A stretch of 22,005 nt of DNA from Pseudomonadota bacterium (lineage in GTDB: Bacteria > Pseudomonadota > Gammaproteobacteria > Steroidobacterales > Rariloculaceae). The notes beneath the pieces were generated by a model. The model ran no database searches, was not told the origin of the DNA, and saw only the letters and a program-made list of their open reading frames with translations. Both the position numbers and the translations under genes were made by a program. Shown here in pieces: positions 7,491 to 15,475 of the stretch (position 1 is its first letter; every line of letters starts with the position of its first letter). Location of the stretch: positions 1-22,005 of the forward strand of contig VYEH01000234.1 in assembly GCA_009843005.1 (NCBI GenBank), given 5' to 3'.

Positions 7491-10280
7491 TCAGTTCAAA
7501 TCCCGACGCTGCCAGGCATCGCCTTCGCGGAGCAGTTCGTAGCTGGGCCAGTAGTGATTGTCCAGCTTCATCGTGATCACTTCGGAGACGTTGTTCCAGG
7601 TGACCGTATTGAGACGCACCGATTCGCGGTCCTGCCGGCCCGACACGGCTTCCAGGAACTCGTCGAGGTCGGCGGTGGGTTGCCCGTCCACCGCGACAAG
7701 GCGGCGGCCCGCGAAGAGCCCGGACCGGCTGGCGGGCGAGCCGAAGCTGAAGTACGACACGTACACGCCTTCCGCCTCGATGCCGCGCTGCACCGCGATG
7801 GCCCGGTGCGGCGCCTGCAGCAGCGCACCCGCCCACAGCACCACGCGGTCGATACCCTTCCCCTCCAGCGCCACCGTGGGGATGGCCGCGGCCAGTTCCT
7901 CGCCGTCCCGGTAGATGGTGACGTCGATTTCGGGGCTCTGGGAGGCGTGCTCCGCCTCCAGGAACGTGTTGGCCACTTCGCCGTTGATGCTCAGCAGGAT
8001 GTCGCCGGACTGGAAGAACTCCGCCGCCGGCGATCCGGCCACCACCGACGATACCGCGAGCACCTGGCGGCGCAGGGGATGATGCTGTTCGTAGCGCTGC
8101 ACCCAGTTCTCGGGCAGGCCGAAATTGCGCGCCGCGGCCAGCGGCACCAGGTCCCACTCCACTTCCAGCGACCGCAGCGGCACGCCGGCCTTCATGCTCT
8201 CCACCATGTCGATGACGAGGCTCGCGGGAACGCCCATGTTGAACTGCGTCTGATCGCGCCCCTGCTGGATCATGAAACTCGCCCACAGCGCCCGCACCGT
8301 GCCGTCGCCGTCGATGATCACGCCGTCGAACTCGTCGGGGCCGTTGACCAGGGTGACGGCCTCCAGGTTCGATTCGCGGAACCGCAGGGTTCGCGACAGC
8401 GGCAGCTCCGCCGGCACCAGCGCGCGCACCTCGCTGGGCTGCGACAACAGGGAATGGTCGGCCCTGAGCCCGACAACTTCGACTTCCTGACCGGGATTCA
8501 CCGGGTCCGCGGAGAATTTCGCCGACTGCACCGGCGTATCCCCGATCAGCGCCGGGTCGTAGGCCACCACCGCCAGGTTGTGCAGCGGATGGATGTACTC
8601 CACCTTGCCGGGGACCTCCAGCGAACCGGCGAAGGTGATGCGCACGTCGCCTAGCGCCACCGGCACCGTGTTGCGGTCCACCACCACCCAGCCGCGCTCT
8701 GCGTCCGCGACCACGCCGGTCCCGTAATAGTGGCGGTCGCTGACCCCGGATACGGTGTAGGGCATGTCGAAGTTGATCAGCGCCAGCGACGGAGTGATCG
8801 CCTGCACGTGGGGGTCGCCGCGCAGCGGAAACGTGGTGTTGCCGGCTGTCGCCGGAGTGGCCGGCGGCGCCTTCGCCAGGTCTTCGCACGGCCAGTACCC
8901 CAGCACGTCGTCGCGCGCGCAGCGGCGGGCCGGGAACCAGTTGCGGTTGTTGATGATGGAGCGCTGCCGCTCGGCCCTGGGATCGTCGAACTGCACGAAC
9001 CGCACGATGGCGCGCCGGCCCATGGGAAGCTCCTCCATCACCCGCTGGAAGTCGTCCAGGGTCTCCATGGCCTCGCCGTCGATGCTGGTGACCAGGCTGC
9101 CCCGCGGAATGGCCGACGTCCCGAAGACGTAACCCGGATTGGCCACGTAGACGCCGGATACCTGCCGGTTGAAATGCCGGGCCTGCTGGTAGGAAAGGTT
9201 GTGGAACACCCCCTCGGCGTACTCCACGTATTCGTCCGAGGTGATGGCGTGCAGGTCGTCCACCCTGAGTTCCCGGCGCAGGGCCTCGCCGCCGCGCTCG
9301 ACCTCGATCTCCACCATCCGGCCGACATTTTCGTCCAGCGCCGCCGCCAGCGGCACGAATTCGGAGACGAGTTCGCCATTGACGCGCAGCAGGATGTCGC
9401 CGGGCTCGAGGAAGTTGCCGTTGTCGGGGATCACGTGCTCCACCACCAGCAGCCCGGTCTGGTCCGGGAACGCCTCCCGTGTGACGGCCTCGGTTTCCTC
9501 CGGCAGCCCCAGGCGCCGCAACTCGGCATAGGGCTTGTGCACGAACTCGCTCTGCAGCGTGCCTCGCGGCACGGACTCGCCGTCCCGTATGAGGCTGAAC
9601 GCGCGGCTCACCCGGTCCAGCGGCAGGAAGAAGCTCGACGCCGCCTGGTAATTGCCGCCCGCGTTCAGCGCCACCACCCGGCCCTCAATGTCGATCACCG
9701 GCGACCCGGACGAGCCGCCCGAAGTGCCCGACGCCGCCTGCAGGTAGAAGGTATTGAAGTCGTTGTAGTTGCCGCGCCCGTAGTTCGGCGCCTGGCGGTC
9801 CAGCCGGGCGATGGTCCCGGCGAGGATGGAAAGCTGCTCGCCCGCATCGTTCCCCACCACCCGGATCTCGCGCCCGATCTGCGCCGCCTCCGGCACCAGC
9901 GGCAGTTCCGCAGGCTCAATGAACCGCAACGCGTCCGGATCGTACCGGAAGAACCCGAAGTCATGCACCGGATCGCGGTACACCGGCTGCAGGTCCACCT
10001 CCTCCTGGTTCAGGAAGATCGCCTGGGCCACCACCGGCCCCGGCGTCACCACGTGCCGGTTCGTCAGGATCAGTCCCCGCTCGGCATCCACCACGAACCC
10101 GGTCGCCTGACTGGACTGGTTGCGCTCCGTGTCGAACGCCCGCGTACTGTCCACGTGGATCGAAACCACGGCCGTCGAGATCTCCTCCAGCGTCGCGTTC
10201 CAGGTCCGCTCCTGGCCCTGCGCCACGCCCCCCACGGCCACCAGCGCCACCGCCGCCGCAATCCGATACTTCATGTTCAT
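7491..10280 (-). CDS. Deg/HtrA-like serine protease with tandem protease-PDZ halves (Deg7/Nma111 layout)
   Basis: A 929-residue exported protease. A signal peptide ('IAAAVALVAVGGVAQG') precedes an active trypsin-like domain with His76 (ILTNRHVV), Asp107 (DPVHDFGFFRYD) and Ser191 in 'GTSGGSSGSPVID'. PDZ-like domains follow near 260-345 and 365-435. A second protease-like domain (~495-690) has the same fold marks, but the His position is Asn537 (VVVDRNTV), the Asp position is Asn568 (HPLHNLAVVAYDP) and the Ser motif has become 'NGPDEFDGVII', so it is catalytically dead. Two more PDZ-like segments end the protein (~720-800, ~820-915, with 'PASRSGLFAGRRLVAVDGQP'). This is the layout of yeast Nma111/plant Deg7 and some proteobacterial homologues. 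It probably degrades or chaperones damaged periplasmic proteins. ATG 10280 is chosen because the signal peptide follows at once; upstream codons look non-coding. ATG 10274 is a close alternative. Confidence 0.88.
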   Translation of the reverse strand: MNMKYRIAAAVALVAVGGVAQGQERTWNATLEEISTAVVSIHVDSTRAFDTERNQSSQATGFVVDAERGLILTNRHVVTPGPVVAQAIFLNQEEVDLQPVYRDPVHDFGFFRYDPDALRFIEPAELPLVPEAAQIGREIRVVGNDAGEQLSILAGTIARLDRQAPNYGRGNYNDFNTFYLQAASGTSGGSSGSPVIDIEGRVVALNAGGNYQAASSFFLPLDRVSRAFSLIRDGESVPRGTLQSEFVHKPYAELRRLGLPEETEAVTREAFPDQTGLLVVEHVIPDNGNFLEPGDILLRVNGELVSEFVPLAAALDENVGRMVEIEVERGGEALRRELRVDDLHAITSDEYVEYAEGVFHNLSYQQARHFNRQVSGVYVANPGYVFGTSAIPRGSLVTSIDGEAMETLDDFQRVMEELPMGRRAIVRFVQFDDPRAERQRSIINNRNWFPARRCARDDVLGYWPCEDLAKAPPATPATAGNTTFPLRGDPHVQAITPSLALINFDMPYTVSGVSDRHYYGTGVVADAERGWVVVDRNTVPVALGDVRITFAGSLEVPGKVEYIHPLHNLAVVAYDPALIGDTPVQSAKFSADPVNPGQEVEVVGLRADHSLLSQPSEVRALVPAELPLSRTLRFRESNLEAVTLVNGPDEFDGVIIDGDGTVRALWASFMIQQGRDQTQFNMGVPASLVIDMVESMKAGVPLRSLEVEWDLVPLAAARNFGLPENWVQRYEQHHPLRRQVLAVSSVVAGSPAAEFFQSGDILLSINGEVANTFLEAEHASQSPEIDVTIYRDGEELAAAIPTVALEGKGIDRVVLWAGALLQAPHRAIAVQRGIEAEGVYVSYFSFGSPASRSGLFAGRRLVAVDGQPTADLDEFLEAVSGRQDRESVRLNTVTWNNVSEVITMKLDNHYWPSYELLREGDAWQRRDLN

Positions 10281-10339
10281 CCCAACGATTGTAAGTCCTA
10301 CCCCAACCACCCGCCAGTGCGAGCAGCATCGGTAGACGA

Positions 10340-10425
10340 GCGCGAGCACGCACACCACAAACCCTCGGGACCCGCCACCACGATGCCCAAAGGGCGAGGG
10401 CGTGTGCGCAGGGTGCTCTCGCGCG
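10340..10425. repeat. Imperfect inverted repeat in a divergent promoter region
   Basis: Three nested stem segments separated by bulges: GCGCGAGCAC (10340-10349) with GTGCTC...GCGC (10413-10424), GCACAC (10350-10355) with GTGTGC (10402-10407), and CCCTCG (10362-10367) with CGAGGG (10395-10400). It occupies most of the 216-base gap between the divergent Deg protease and coiled-coil genes. It may be an interspersed repeat element or a structured regulatory site. No family recognised. Confidence 0.5.
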
Positions 10426-10464
10426 TCAATCTTCATTTCTGTCGAAAACACCCCGAAACACCTC

Positions 10465-10493
10465 TGGACAACGCCATTTACGCCCCCTACAGT
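10465..10493 (+). promoter_or_regulatory. Candidate sigma70 promoter for the coiled-coil gene
   Basis: TGGACA at 10465-10470 and TACAGT at 10488-10493 are spaced 17 bases, close to the sigma70 consensus (5/6 and 4/6 matches). The predicted start point (~10500) falls on the second of the two tandem ATG codons, and no Shine-Dalgarno precedes them. This would give a leaderless transcript. Confidence 0.4.
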
Positions 10494-10496
10494 CGG

Positions 10497-10997
10497 ATGA
10501 TGGACCCGCACCCTGACATCCTCGCCGTTGCCGATGCCCTGGAACAGTCAGGCATGGACACTCGCCAGGCGCACGCCTGCGCCACACAGATGCACCTTGT
10601 CACCCACGCCAGGGAGGCGGTCACACGTCCGGAAGCGGAAGCGTTCGTCAACACGCTTCGAGCGGAAATAGCGAAAGCCAGGGCCGAGCTCGGCGCCCAA
10701 ATCGCCGACGTAAAGAATGAGTTCAGTGCGCAAATCGCGGATGTCAGGGCCGAGTTCAATGCGCACATCGCGGATATCAGGGCCGAGTTCAATGCGCACA
10801 TCGCGGATATCAACGCCAGACTGGATTCGCAAGCGGCGCAGACGCGGGCAGACATGAGCGCTATGGAACTCAGGCTGGAGAAACGGATGGTTGCGTTGTT
10901 CTGGCGTTTCTTCGCCGGCATTGTGGCGTTCACGAGCCTGCTCGCCACCGTTGTATTGACGGTAATCAGGTACCTGCCTCCGGCGGCCGGCGGCTGA
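10497..10997 (+). CDS. Membrane-anchored coiled-coil protein with 11-residue repeats (DUF1640/CCDC90-like)
   Basis: A 166-residue protein. An N-terminal helical part (residues 1-55) leads into 11-residue repeats from ~63 to 117 ('AELGAQIADVK', 'NEFSAQIADVR', 'AEFNAHIADIR', 'AEFNAHIADIN'). A single transmembrane helix follows at ~134-158 ('WRFFAGIVAFTSLLATVV') and a short C-terminal tail. Hendecad repeats predict a long, nearly straight coiled coil. The arrangement resembles bacterial DUF1640/CCDC90-type proteins, which are small and poorly characterised; I cannot assign a role. The tandem ATG start (10497/10500) has no Shine-Dalgarno. It is divergent from the Deg protease and convergent with gcvPB, with only five bases between the stop codons. 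The frame is open far upstream antisense to the protease gene, which is coincidental. Confidence 0.75.
   Translation: MMDPHPDILAVADALEQSGMDTRQAHACATQMHLVTHAREAVTRPEAEAFVNTLRAEIAKARAELGAQIADVKNEFSAQIADVRAEFNAHIADIRAEFNAHIADINARLDSQAAQTRADMSAMELRLEKRMVALFWRFFAGIVAFTSLLATVVLTVIRYLPPAAGG
10675..10806 (+). repeat. Four tandem 33-bp repeats inside the coiled-coil gene
   Basis: Units at 10675-10707, 10708-10740, 10741-10773 and 10774-10806. The last two differ by one base (ATGTCAG versus ATATCAG at the start of the unit), while the first two are diverged. Each encodes one 11-residue hendecad. The near identity of the last two points to a recent unit duplication. Confidence 0.85.
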
Positions 10998-11002
10998 CAA
11001 CC

Positions 11003-12454
11003 CTACGGCCGATACCGCAGATCCGGCTTCCGCGCCGCCCGCACCTCGTCCAGCCGCCGCACCGGCATCGTCACCGGCGCCTGCTTGCACCTTTCCGGGT
11101 CCACCTGCGCCTCCGCCAATATATCCGCCATCGCATCCACGAACCGGTCCAGCGTCTCCTTGCTCTCCGTCTCGGTGGGTTCGATGAGCAGGCATTCCGG
11201 CACCAACAGAGGGAAATAGGTCGTCGGCGCGTGGAATCCCCGATCCAGCAGCGCCTTCGCCAGGTTGATGGCCGTCAAGCCATGCTCCCTGGCCTGCCGC
11301 TTGAGCGTAACGACAAACTCATGGCACGCCCGCCGCTCGGGATACGCAAGGTCAAAGCCTGCCGCCGCCAGCCGCGCCATCACGTAGTTCGCGTTCAGCA
11401 CCGCGTAGTCCGCCACACGCTCCATCCCGCGCCGGCCCAGCATCCGCATGTAGATGTAGGCCCGCAGCAGCACCCCGGCGTTGCCCATGAAGGCCGACAG
11501 CCGGCCGATGCTTTTCGGGTGGTCCGCGGCATCCACCCAGCGGTAACCGTCCGCGCCGATGCCCACGAACGGAGTGGGCAGGAACGGCTCCAGCCGCTCG
11601 CCCACGCCCACTGCGCCGGAACCGGGTCCGCCGCCGCCGTGCGGCGTGGAGAAGGTCTTGTGCAGATTGATGTGGATCACGTCGAAGCCCATGTCGCCGG
11701 GCAGTACCTTGCCGAGGATCGCGTTCAGGTTGGCGCCGTCGTAATAGAGCAATCCGCCGGCCCCGTGGATGATGTCCCGCACCTCCTGGATCCGCCGCTC
11801 GAACAGGCCGAGGGTGGACGGATTGGTGAGCATGATGCCCGCGGTACGGGGGCCGGCGAGCCGGCGCAGGGCGTCGATGTCCAGGTCCCCGTCGGCCGCC
11901 GTGGGCAGTTCCCGGACCGCAAAGCCGCACTTCACGGCGGTGGCCGGATTCGTGCCGTGGGCCGCGTCGGGAACCAGGATTTCGGTGCGTTCGGTGTCGC
12001 CCCGGTCCAGGTGGTAGGCGCGAATCATCGCGACCCCCGACAACTCCCCCTGGGCGCCGGCCATGGGCGTGAGTGAGAACGCCGTCATGCCGGTGACCCG
12101 GCAGAGCATCCGCTGAAGCTCGTACATGCAGGCGAGAAAGCCCTGCGAGACGTCCTCGGGCGCCAGCGGATGGCGCTGGAGGAATCCCGGCAGCATGGCG
12201 TAGGTATTGCAGCCCCTGGGGTTGTACTTCATGGTGCACGAACCCAGCGGGTAGAACTGCGTGTCGATGGAGAAATTCCGCTGCGACAGCCGCGTGTAGT
12301 GGCGCACCGCATCCAGTTCGGAGACTTCCGGCAACTGCGGACGGGAATCGCGGAGCATTTCCGGGGGCAGGTCCACCGCTGCTCCGGCCTCGGGTACCTG
12401 CGCGCCCGCCAGGCGCCCGGAGCGCCCCAGTTCGAATACCAGCGGTTCGCTCAT
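11003..12454 (-). CDS. gcvPB: Glycine dehydrogenase (decarboxylating) subunit 2
   Basis: The 483-residue C-terminal-type half of the glycine cleavage P-protein. With GcvPA it forms the PLP-dependent decarboxylase that loads the aminomethyl group of glycine onto lipoyl-GcvH. The PLP-binding lysine is K266 in 'NLHKTFSTPHGGGGPGSG'. Other marks are 'YPLGSCTMKYNPRG', 'LTPMAGAQGE', 'PDAAHGTNPATA' and 'YYDGANLNAI'. ATG 12454 overlaps the gcvPA stop as ATGA, indicating translational coupling. The frame is open upstream of the ATG to 13066, but this only mirrors gcvPA. It is the last gene of the gcvT-H-PA-PB operon and probably under the upstream glycine riboswitch. Most gammaproteobacteria I know encode P-protein as one ~950-residue chain, so the split form is notable though not rare in bacteria. 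Confidence 0.97.
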   Translation of the reverse strand: MSEPLVFELGRSGRLAGAQVPEAGAAVDLPPEMLRDSRPQLPEVSELDAVRHYTRLSQRNFSIDTQFYPLGSCTMKYNPRGCNTYAMLPGFLQRHPLAPEDVSQGFLACMYELQRMLCRVTGMTAFSLTPMAGAQGELSGVAMIRAYHLDRGDTERTEILVPDAAHGTNPATAVKCGFAVRELPTAADGDLDIDALRRLAGPRTAGIMLTNPSTLGLFERRIQEVRDIIHGAGGLLYYDGANLNAILGKVLPGDMGFDVIHINLHKTFSTPHGGGGPGSGAVGVGERLEPFLPTPFVGIGADGYRWVDAADHPKSIGRLSAFMGNAGVLLRAYIYMRMLGRRGMERVADYAVLNANYVMARLAAAGFDLAYPERRACHEFVVTLKRQAREHGLTAINLAKALLDRGFHAPTTYFPLLVPECLLIEPTETESKETLDRFVDAMADILAEAQVDPERCKQAPVTMPVRRLDEVRAARKPDLRYRP

Positions 12455-13827
12455 GGTCCGTCTCCGATCCCGCCGATGGCGCTGCCAAGCGCCTCGACGT
12501 AGCGGTGAATGTCCTGCCCGGTCCTGGTCTCGGTGGCGCAGACCAGCACGGCGTCGCCCAGTTCCGGGTACCAGCGCCCGAGGTCGGCGCCGCCGAGAAT
12601 GCCCTGCGCCCTGAGCCGCTCGAGCACCTCGTTCCCCGACACCGGCAGGCGCAGCACCACTTCGTGGAAGTGGGGTGAGGCGAACGCCACGGACACGCCG
12701 CCGATGGATTGCGTGCCCGCCGCCAGCGCCGCGGTGCGGGCGTGACAGAGCGCGGCCACGCGCCTCAGCCCCACCGGCCCGACCAGGCTCATGTAGATCG
12801 TGGCGGCGGTGACCATCAGGCCCTGGTTGGTGCAGATGTTGGACGTGGCGCGGGAGCGCCGAATGTGCTGCTCGCGCGCCTGCAGCGTGAGCGTGAATCC
12901 GGGCTTGCCGTCCACGTCCACGGTCCGGCCGACCAGCCGGCCCGGCAGTTGGCGCACCAGCGCCTGGCGGCAGGTGAGAAAGCCGAAGTAAGGTCCGCCC
13001 GAACTGAGCGGCACGCCCAGGGGCTGCCCCTCGCCGCAGGCGATCGCAGCCCCCTCCCGGCCCCATTCGCCGGGGGGCTTGAGCAGCCCCAGCGCCATGG
13101 GATTGACCACGCCGACGGCGAGCGCACCGTTGTCCGCGGCCCAGTCCGTCATCGTGTCCACCGGTTCCAGGACGCCGAAGACGTTGGGCTGCGGTATCAC
13201 CACGGCGGTGACGTCTTCGCCGGCATGATCGTCCAGGGCGCCGGTATCGGTATGTCCGCCGGCCGGATCGTACGGCAGGTCGACGAGGTCGACCCCCTGG
13301 GTGGACGTGATGGTTTCAAGCACGGCCCGGTAGTGGGGATGCAGCGCACGGGGCACCAGCACGCGCCTGGACGTCGACCGGCGGTTGCACCTCACCGCCA
13401 TCAGCACCGCCTCGGCCAGCGCGGACGCGCCGTCGTAGTGCGAAGCGTTGGAAACATCGAGCCCGGTCAGGCTCGCCATCATGGTCTGGTACTCGTAGAT
13501 GACCTGCAGGGTGCCCTGGCTGGCCTCGGCCTGGTACGGCGTGTAGGCGCTGTAGAACTCGCCGCGGGTCGTCAGCTCCCATACGGCCGCGGGAATGTGG
13601 TGTTCGTAGGCGCCGGCGCCGAGGAAATTGAGCGCCATCTCGTCGCGGGCGGCGCGCCGGCGCATGAGGCGTCCCACCTCCGACTCGGTCATCGCGTCGG
13701 GAATGCCCTCAAGCGATTCCAGTCTCAGGTCGCCGGGGATCTCCTCGAACAGCTCATCGATCCCGGCGACGCCGATGGTCTTGAGCATGGCATCGGTGTC
13801 GGCCCCGGTGTGTGGAATGAACGGCAT
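12451..13827 (-). CDS. gcvPA: Glycine dehydrogenase (decarboxylating) subunit 1
   Basis: The 458-residue N-terminal-type half of the glycine cleavage P-protein, partner of GcvPB. Characteristic segments include 'MPFIPHTGADTDAMLKTIG', 'FLGAGAYEHHIPAAV', 'FYSAYTPYQAEASQGTLQ' and 'SNASHYDGASALAEA'. The later 'SSGGPYFGFLTCR' and 'RSRATSNICTNQ' near residue 330 are also typical. The length is typical of the split subunit. It starts 3 bases after the gcvH stop and ends overlapping gcvPB, so the two subunits are made in step. The cytoplasmic enzyme releases CO2 from glycine and feeds one-carbon units to tetrahydrofolate via GcvT. No odd features apart from being split. Confidence 0.97.
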   Translation of the reverse strand: MPFIPHTGADTDAMLKTIGVAGIDELFEEIPGDLRLESLEGIPDAMTESEVGRLMRRRAARDEMALNFLGAGAYEHHIPAAVWELTTRGEFYSAYTPYQAEASQGTLQVIYEYQTMMASLTGLDVSNASHYDGASALAEAVLMAVRCNRRSTSRRVLVPRALHPHYRAVLETITSTQGVDLVDLPYDPAGGHTDTGALDDHAGEDVTAVVIPQPNVFGVLEPVDTMTDWAADNGALAVGVVNPMALGLLKPPGEWGREGAAIACGEGQPLGVPLSSGGPYFGFLTCRQALVRQLPGRLVGRTVDVDGKPGFTLTLQAREQHIRRSRATSNICTNQGLMVTAATIYMSLVGPVGLRRVAALCHARTAALAAGTQSIGGVSVAFASPHFHEVVLRLPVSGNEVLERLRAQGILGGADLGRWYPELGDAVLVCATETRTGQDIHRYVEALGSAIGGIGDGP

Positions 13828-13830
13828 CGC

Positions 13831-14226
13831 CTAGTCGTCCATTTCCGCCAGGACCCGCTCGTAGGCTTGCGCGTCGAGCAACTCTTCCAGGTCCGCGGGC
13901 GAGGCCGGGGTCATGCGGAACAGCCAGCCCTCGCCGTAGGGATCCGCGTTCACCAGTTCCGGCGACTCATCCAGCGCGAGATTGACTTCGGCAATGTTCC
14001 CGGCCACAGGGGAATAGACGTCCGAGGCGGCCTTCACCGACTCCACCACCGCACAAACATCGCCCGTCTCCACATCCCTGTGCATCTCGGGCAACTCCAC
14101 GAAGACCAGATCCCCGAGCGCCTCCTGCGCATGATCGGTGATGCCCACGACCGCGGTGCCGTCGTCGGTCTCCGCTATCCACTCGTGGTCCCTGGTGTAC
14201 TTCAGGTTTTCCGGAATGTCGCTCAT
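13831..14226 (-). CDS. gcvH: Glycine cleavage system H protein
   Basis: The 131-residue lipoyl carrier of the glycine cleavage system, which shuttles the aminomethyl group from the P- to the T-protein. The lipoylation site is K65 in 'VVESVKAASDVYSPVAG'. The N-terminal 'KYTRDHEWI' and 'VGITDHAQEALGDLVFVELP' are standard. ATG 14226 is supported by a GAGGAG ribosome-binding site about 7 bases upstream. That site overlaps the gcvT stop codon (TGA within TGAGGAG), so gcvT and gcvH are tightly coupled. It depends on a lipoylation enzyme and dihydrolipoamide dehydrogenase encoded elsewhere. Confidence 0.98.
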   Translation of the reverse strand: MSDIPENLKYTRDHEWIAETDDGTAVVGITDHAQEALGDLVFVELPEMHRDVETGDVCAVVESVKAASDVYSPVAGNIAEVNLALDESPELVNADPYGEGWLFRMTPASPADLEELLDAQAYERVLAEMDD

Positions 14227-14238
14227 GGCTTTTGCTCC

Positions 14239-15351
14239 TCAGTCATCCGGTTCCAGGTCCACCAGAATCGAGCCGTTGCGCACGAACGGTGGTTTGACAA
14301 CGCGGACGGGCAGTTTGCGCCCGCGAATGAAAACATGGCAGGGGTTCCCCGTACCCGCCGGCACCCTGGCCAGCGCGATGGCCCGGCCCAGCGTGGGCGA
14401 GAACGTGCCGCTGGTGACCACGCCTTCGCCGGCCGGCGACGCCACCGGGTAGCCGGACCGGAGCACGCCTCGGCCTTGAAGGATCAGGCCCGCCTGCACC
14501 CTCGAGGCGCCTGCCCGAAGCCGCTCCTCAAGCGCCCGGCGGCCCGTAAACCCGCGGTCGCCGCCGAAGTCCACGGTCCACTTGAGCCCGCATTCCAGCG
14601 GTGTCACGGACTCGTCCATGTCCTGCCCGTACAGGTTCATCCCGGCTTCGAGGCGCAGGGTATCCCGGGCGCCCAGGCCGCAGGGGACGACACCGTGCTC
14701 CCTGAGTGCGTCCCAGAACGCTTCGGCCTGTTGCTCCGGCAACATGATTTCCAGGCCATCCTCGCCTGTGTACCCGGTCCTGGCCAGCATCCACCCGCCG
14801 GCGTGTACGGCGGTAAACGGAAGTAGTGCGCCGACATCGGCCTCACCCGGTGCCAGGGGCGCCACGACCCGGCGAGCCTCCGGGCCCTGCACGGCGATCA
14901 TGGCCAGATCCTTCCGCTCGGTGAGGTCCACGTTGAATCCGGCCACCTGATCGTCGAGCCAGGCCAGGTCCTTGTCGCGGGTGCCGGCGTTGACGATCAG
15001 GCGGTAGCTGTCGCCGGCGAAGCGGTACACGATCAGGTCGTCCAGGATCCCGCCACGATCATCCAGCATGCAACTGTAGAGCGCCGTGCAGTCGAAGCGG
15101 CCGCGCCGGCGGTCCAGCCTGGCGACATCGTTGGCCAGGAGCCGCTGCAGGTACGCCTTCGCACCGGGACCGGCGGCATCCACGATGGTCATGTGTGATA
15201 CGTCGAACATACCCGCGGTGCGGCGCACGGCGTGATGCTCGTCGATCTGGCTGCCGTAGGCCACCGGCATGCGCCAGCCGGCAAACGGGGCCATGCGGGC
15301 GCCGGCTTTCAGGTGCGCTGCGTGCAGTGGCGTGCGTTTCAGTTCGCTCAT
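14239..15351 (-). CDS. gcvT: Aminomethyltransferase (glycine cleavage T protein)
   Basis: The 370-residue T-protein, which transfers the methylene of aminomethyl-lipoyl-GcvH to tetrahydrofolate and releases ammonia. Family marks are 'TPLHAAHLKAGARMAPFAGW' and 'AGMFDVSHM'. Also present are the catalytic Asp in 'GGILDDLIVYR' (~104), 'ARTGYTGEDGLEIM' (~190-203) and a C-terminal 'GVVTSGTFSPTLGRAIALA'. ATG 15351 has a GGAAAG-type site just upstream. It is the first gene of the operon and is preceded by a tandem glycine riboswitch and an intrinsic terminator, so transcription should rise when glycine is abundant. Length and motifs are complete. Confidence 0.98.
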   Translation of the reverse strand: MSELKRTPLHAAHLKAGARMAPFAGWRMPVAYGSQIDEHHAVRRTAGMFDVSHMTIVDAAGPGAKAYLQRLLANDVARLDRRRGRFDCTALYSCMLDDRGGILDDLIVYRFAGDSYRLIVNAGTRDKDLAWLDDQVAGFNVDLTERKDLAMIAVQGPEARRVVAPLAPGEADVGALLPFTAVHAGGWMLARTGYTGEDGLEIMLPEQQAEAFWDALREHGVVPCGLGARDTLRLEAGMNLYGQDMDESVTPLECGLKWTVDFGGDRGFTGRRALEERLRAGASRVQAGLILQGRGVLRSGYPVASPAGEGVVTSGTFSPTLGRAIALARVPAGTGNPCHVFIRGRKLPVRVVKPPFVRNGSILVDLEPDD

Positions 15352-15419
15352 CGCTTTCCGGCCATCCGGCGGGGCTGTTCCCGCCCCCGATCAACCCCGT
15401 CCGGCCGCTTTCCGGACAC

Positions 15420-15475
15420 AAAAAAAGCGGCGGATTCGCGCGCCGCAACTGTTGTGCCGGCTCGATCCGCCGCTT
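15420..15475 (-). terminator. Intrinsic terminator of the glycine riboswitch
   Basis: On the minus-strand RNA, an 11-bp stem AAGCGGCGGAT/ATCCGCCGCTT (15465-15475 with 15425-15435) is followed directly by a run of seven U (complement of 15420-15426). It starts just after aptamer 2 and lies 68 bases before gcvT. This is the expression platform: in a glycine-ON switch the ligand-bound aptamers would prevent its formation. No long alternative antiterminator was worked out by hand. Confidence 0.85.

Noticed and set aside
8730..10496. Long plus-strand open frame ahead of the coiled-coil gene
   Set aside because: It is antisense to the Deg protease coding sequence. Its predicted product is rich in Arg, His and Gly with no family motif, a typical GC-rich shadow frame.
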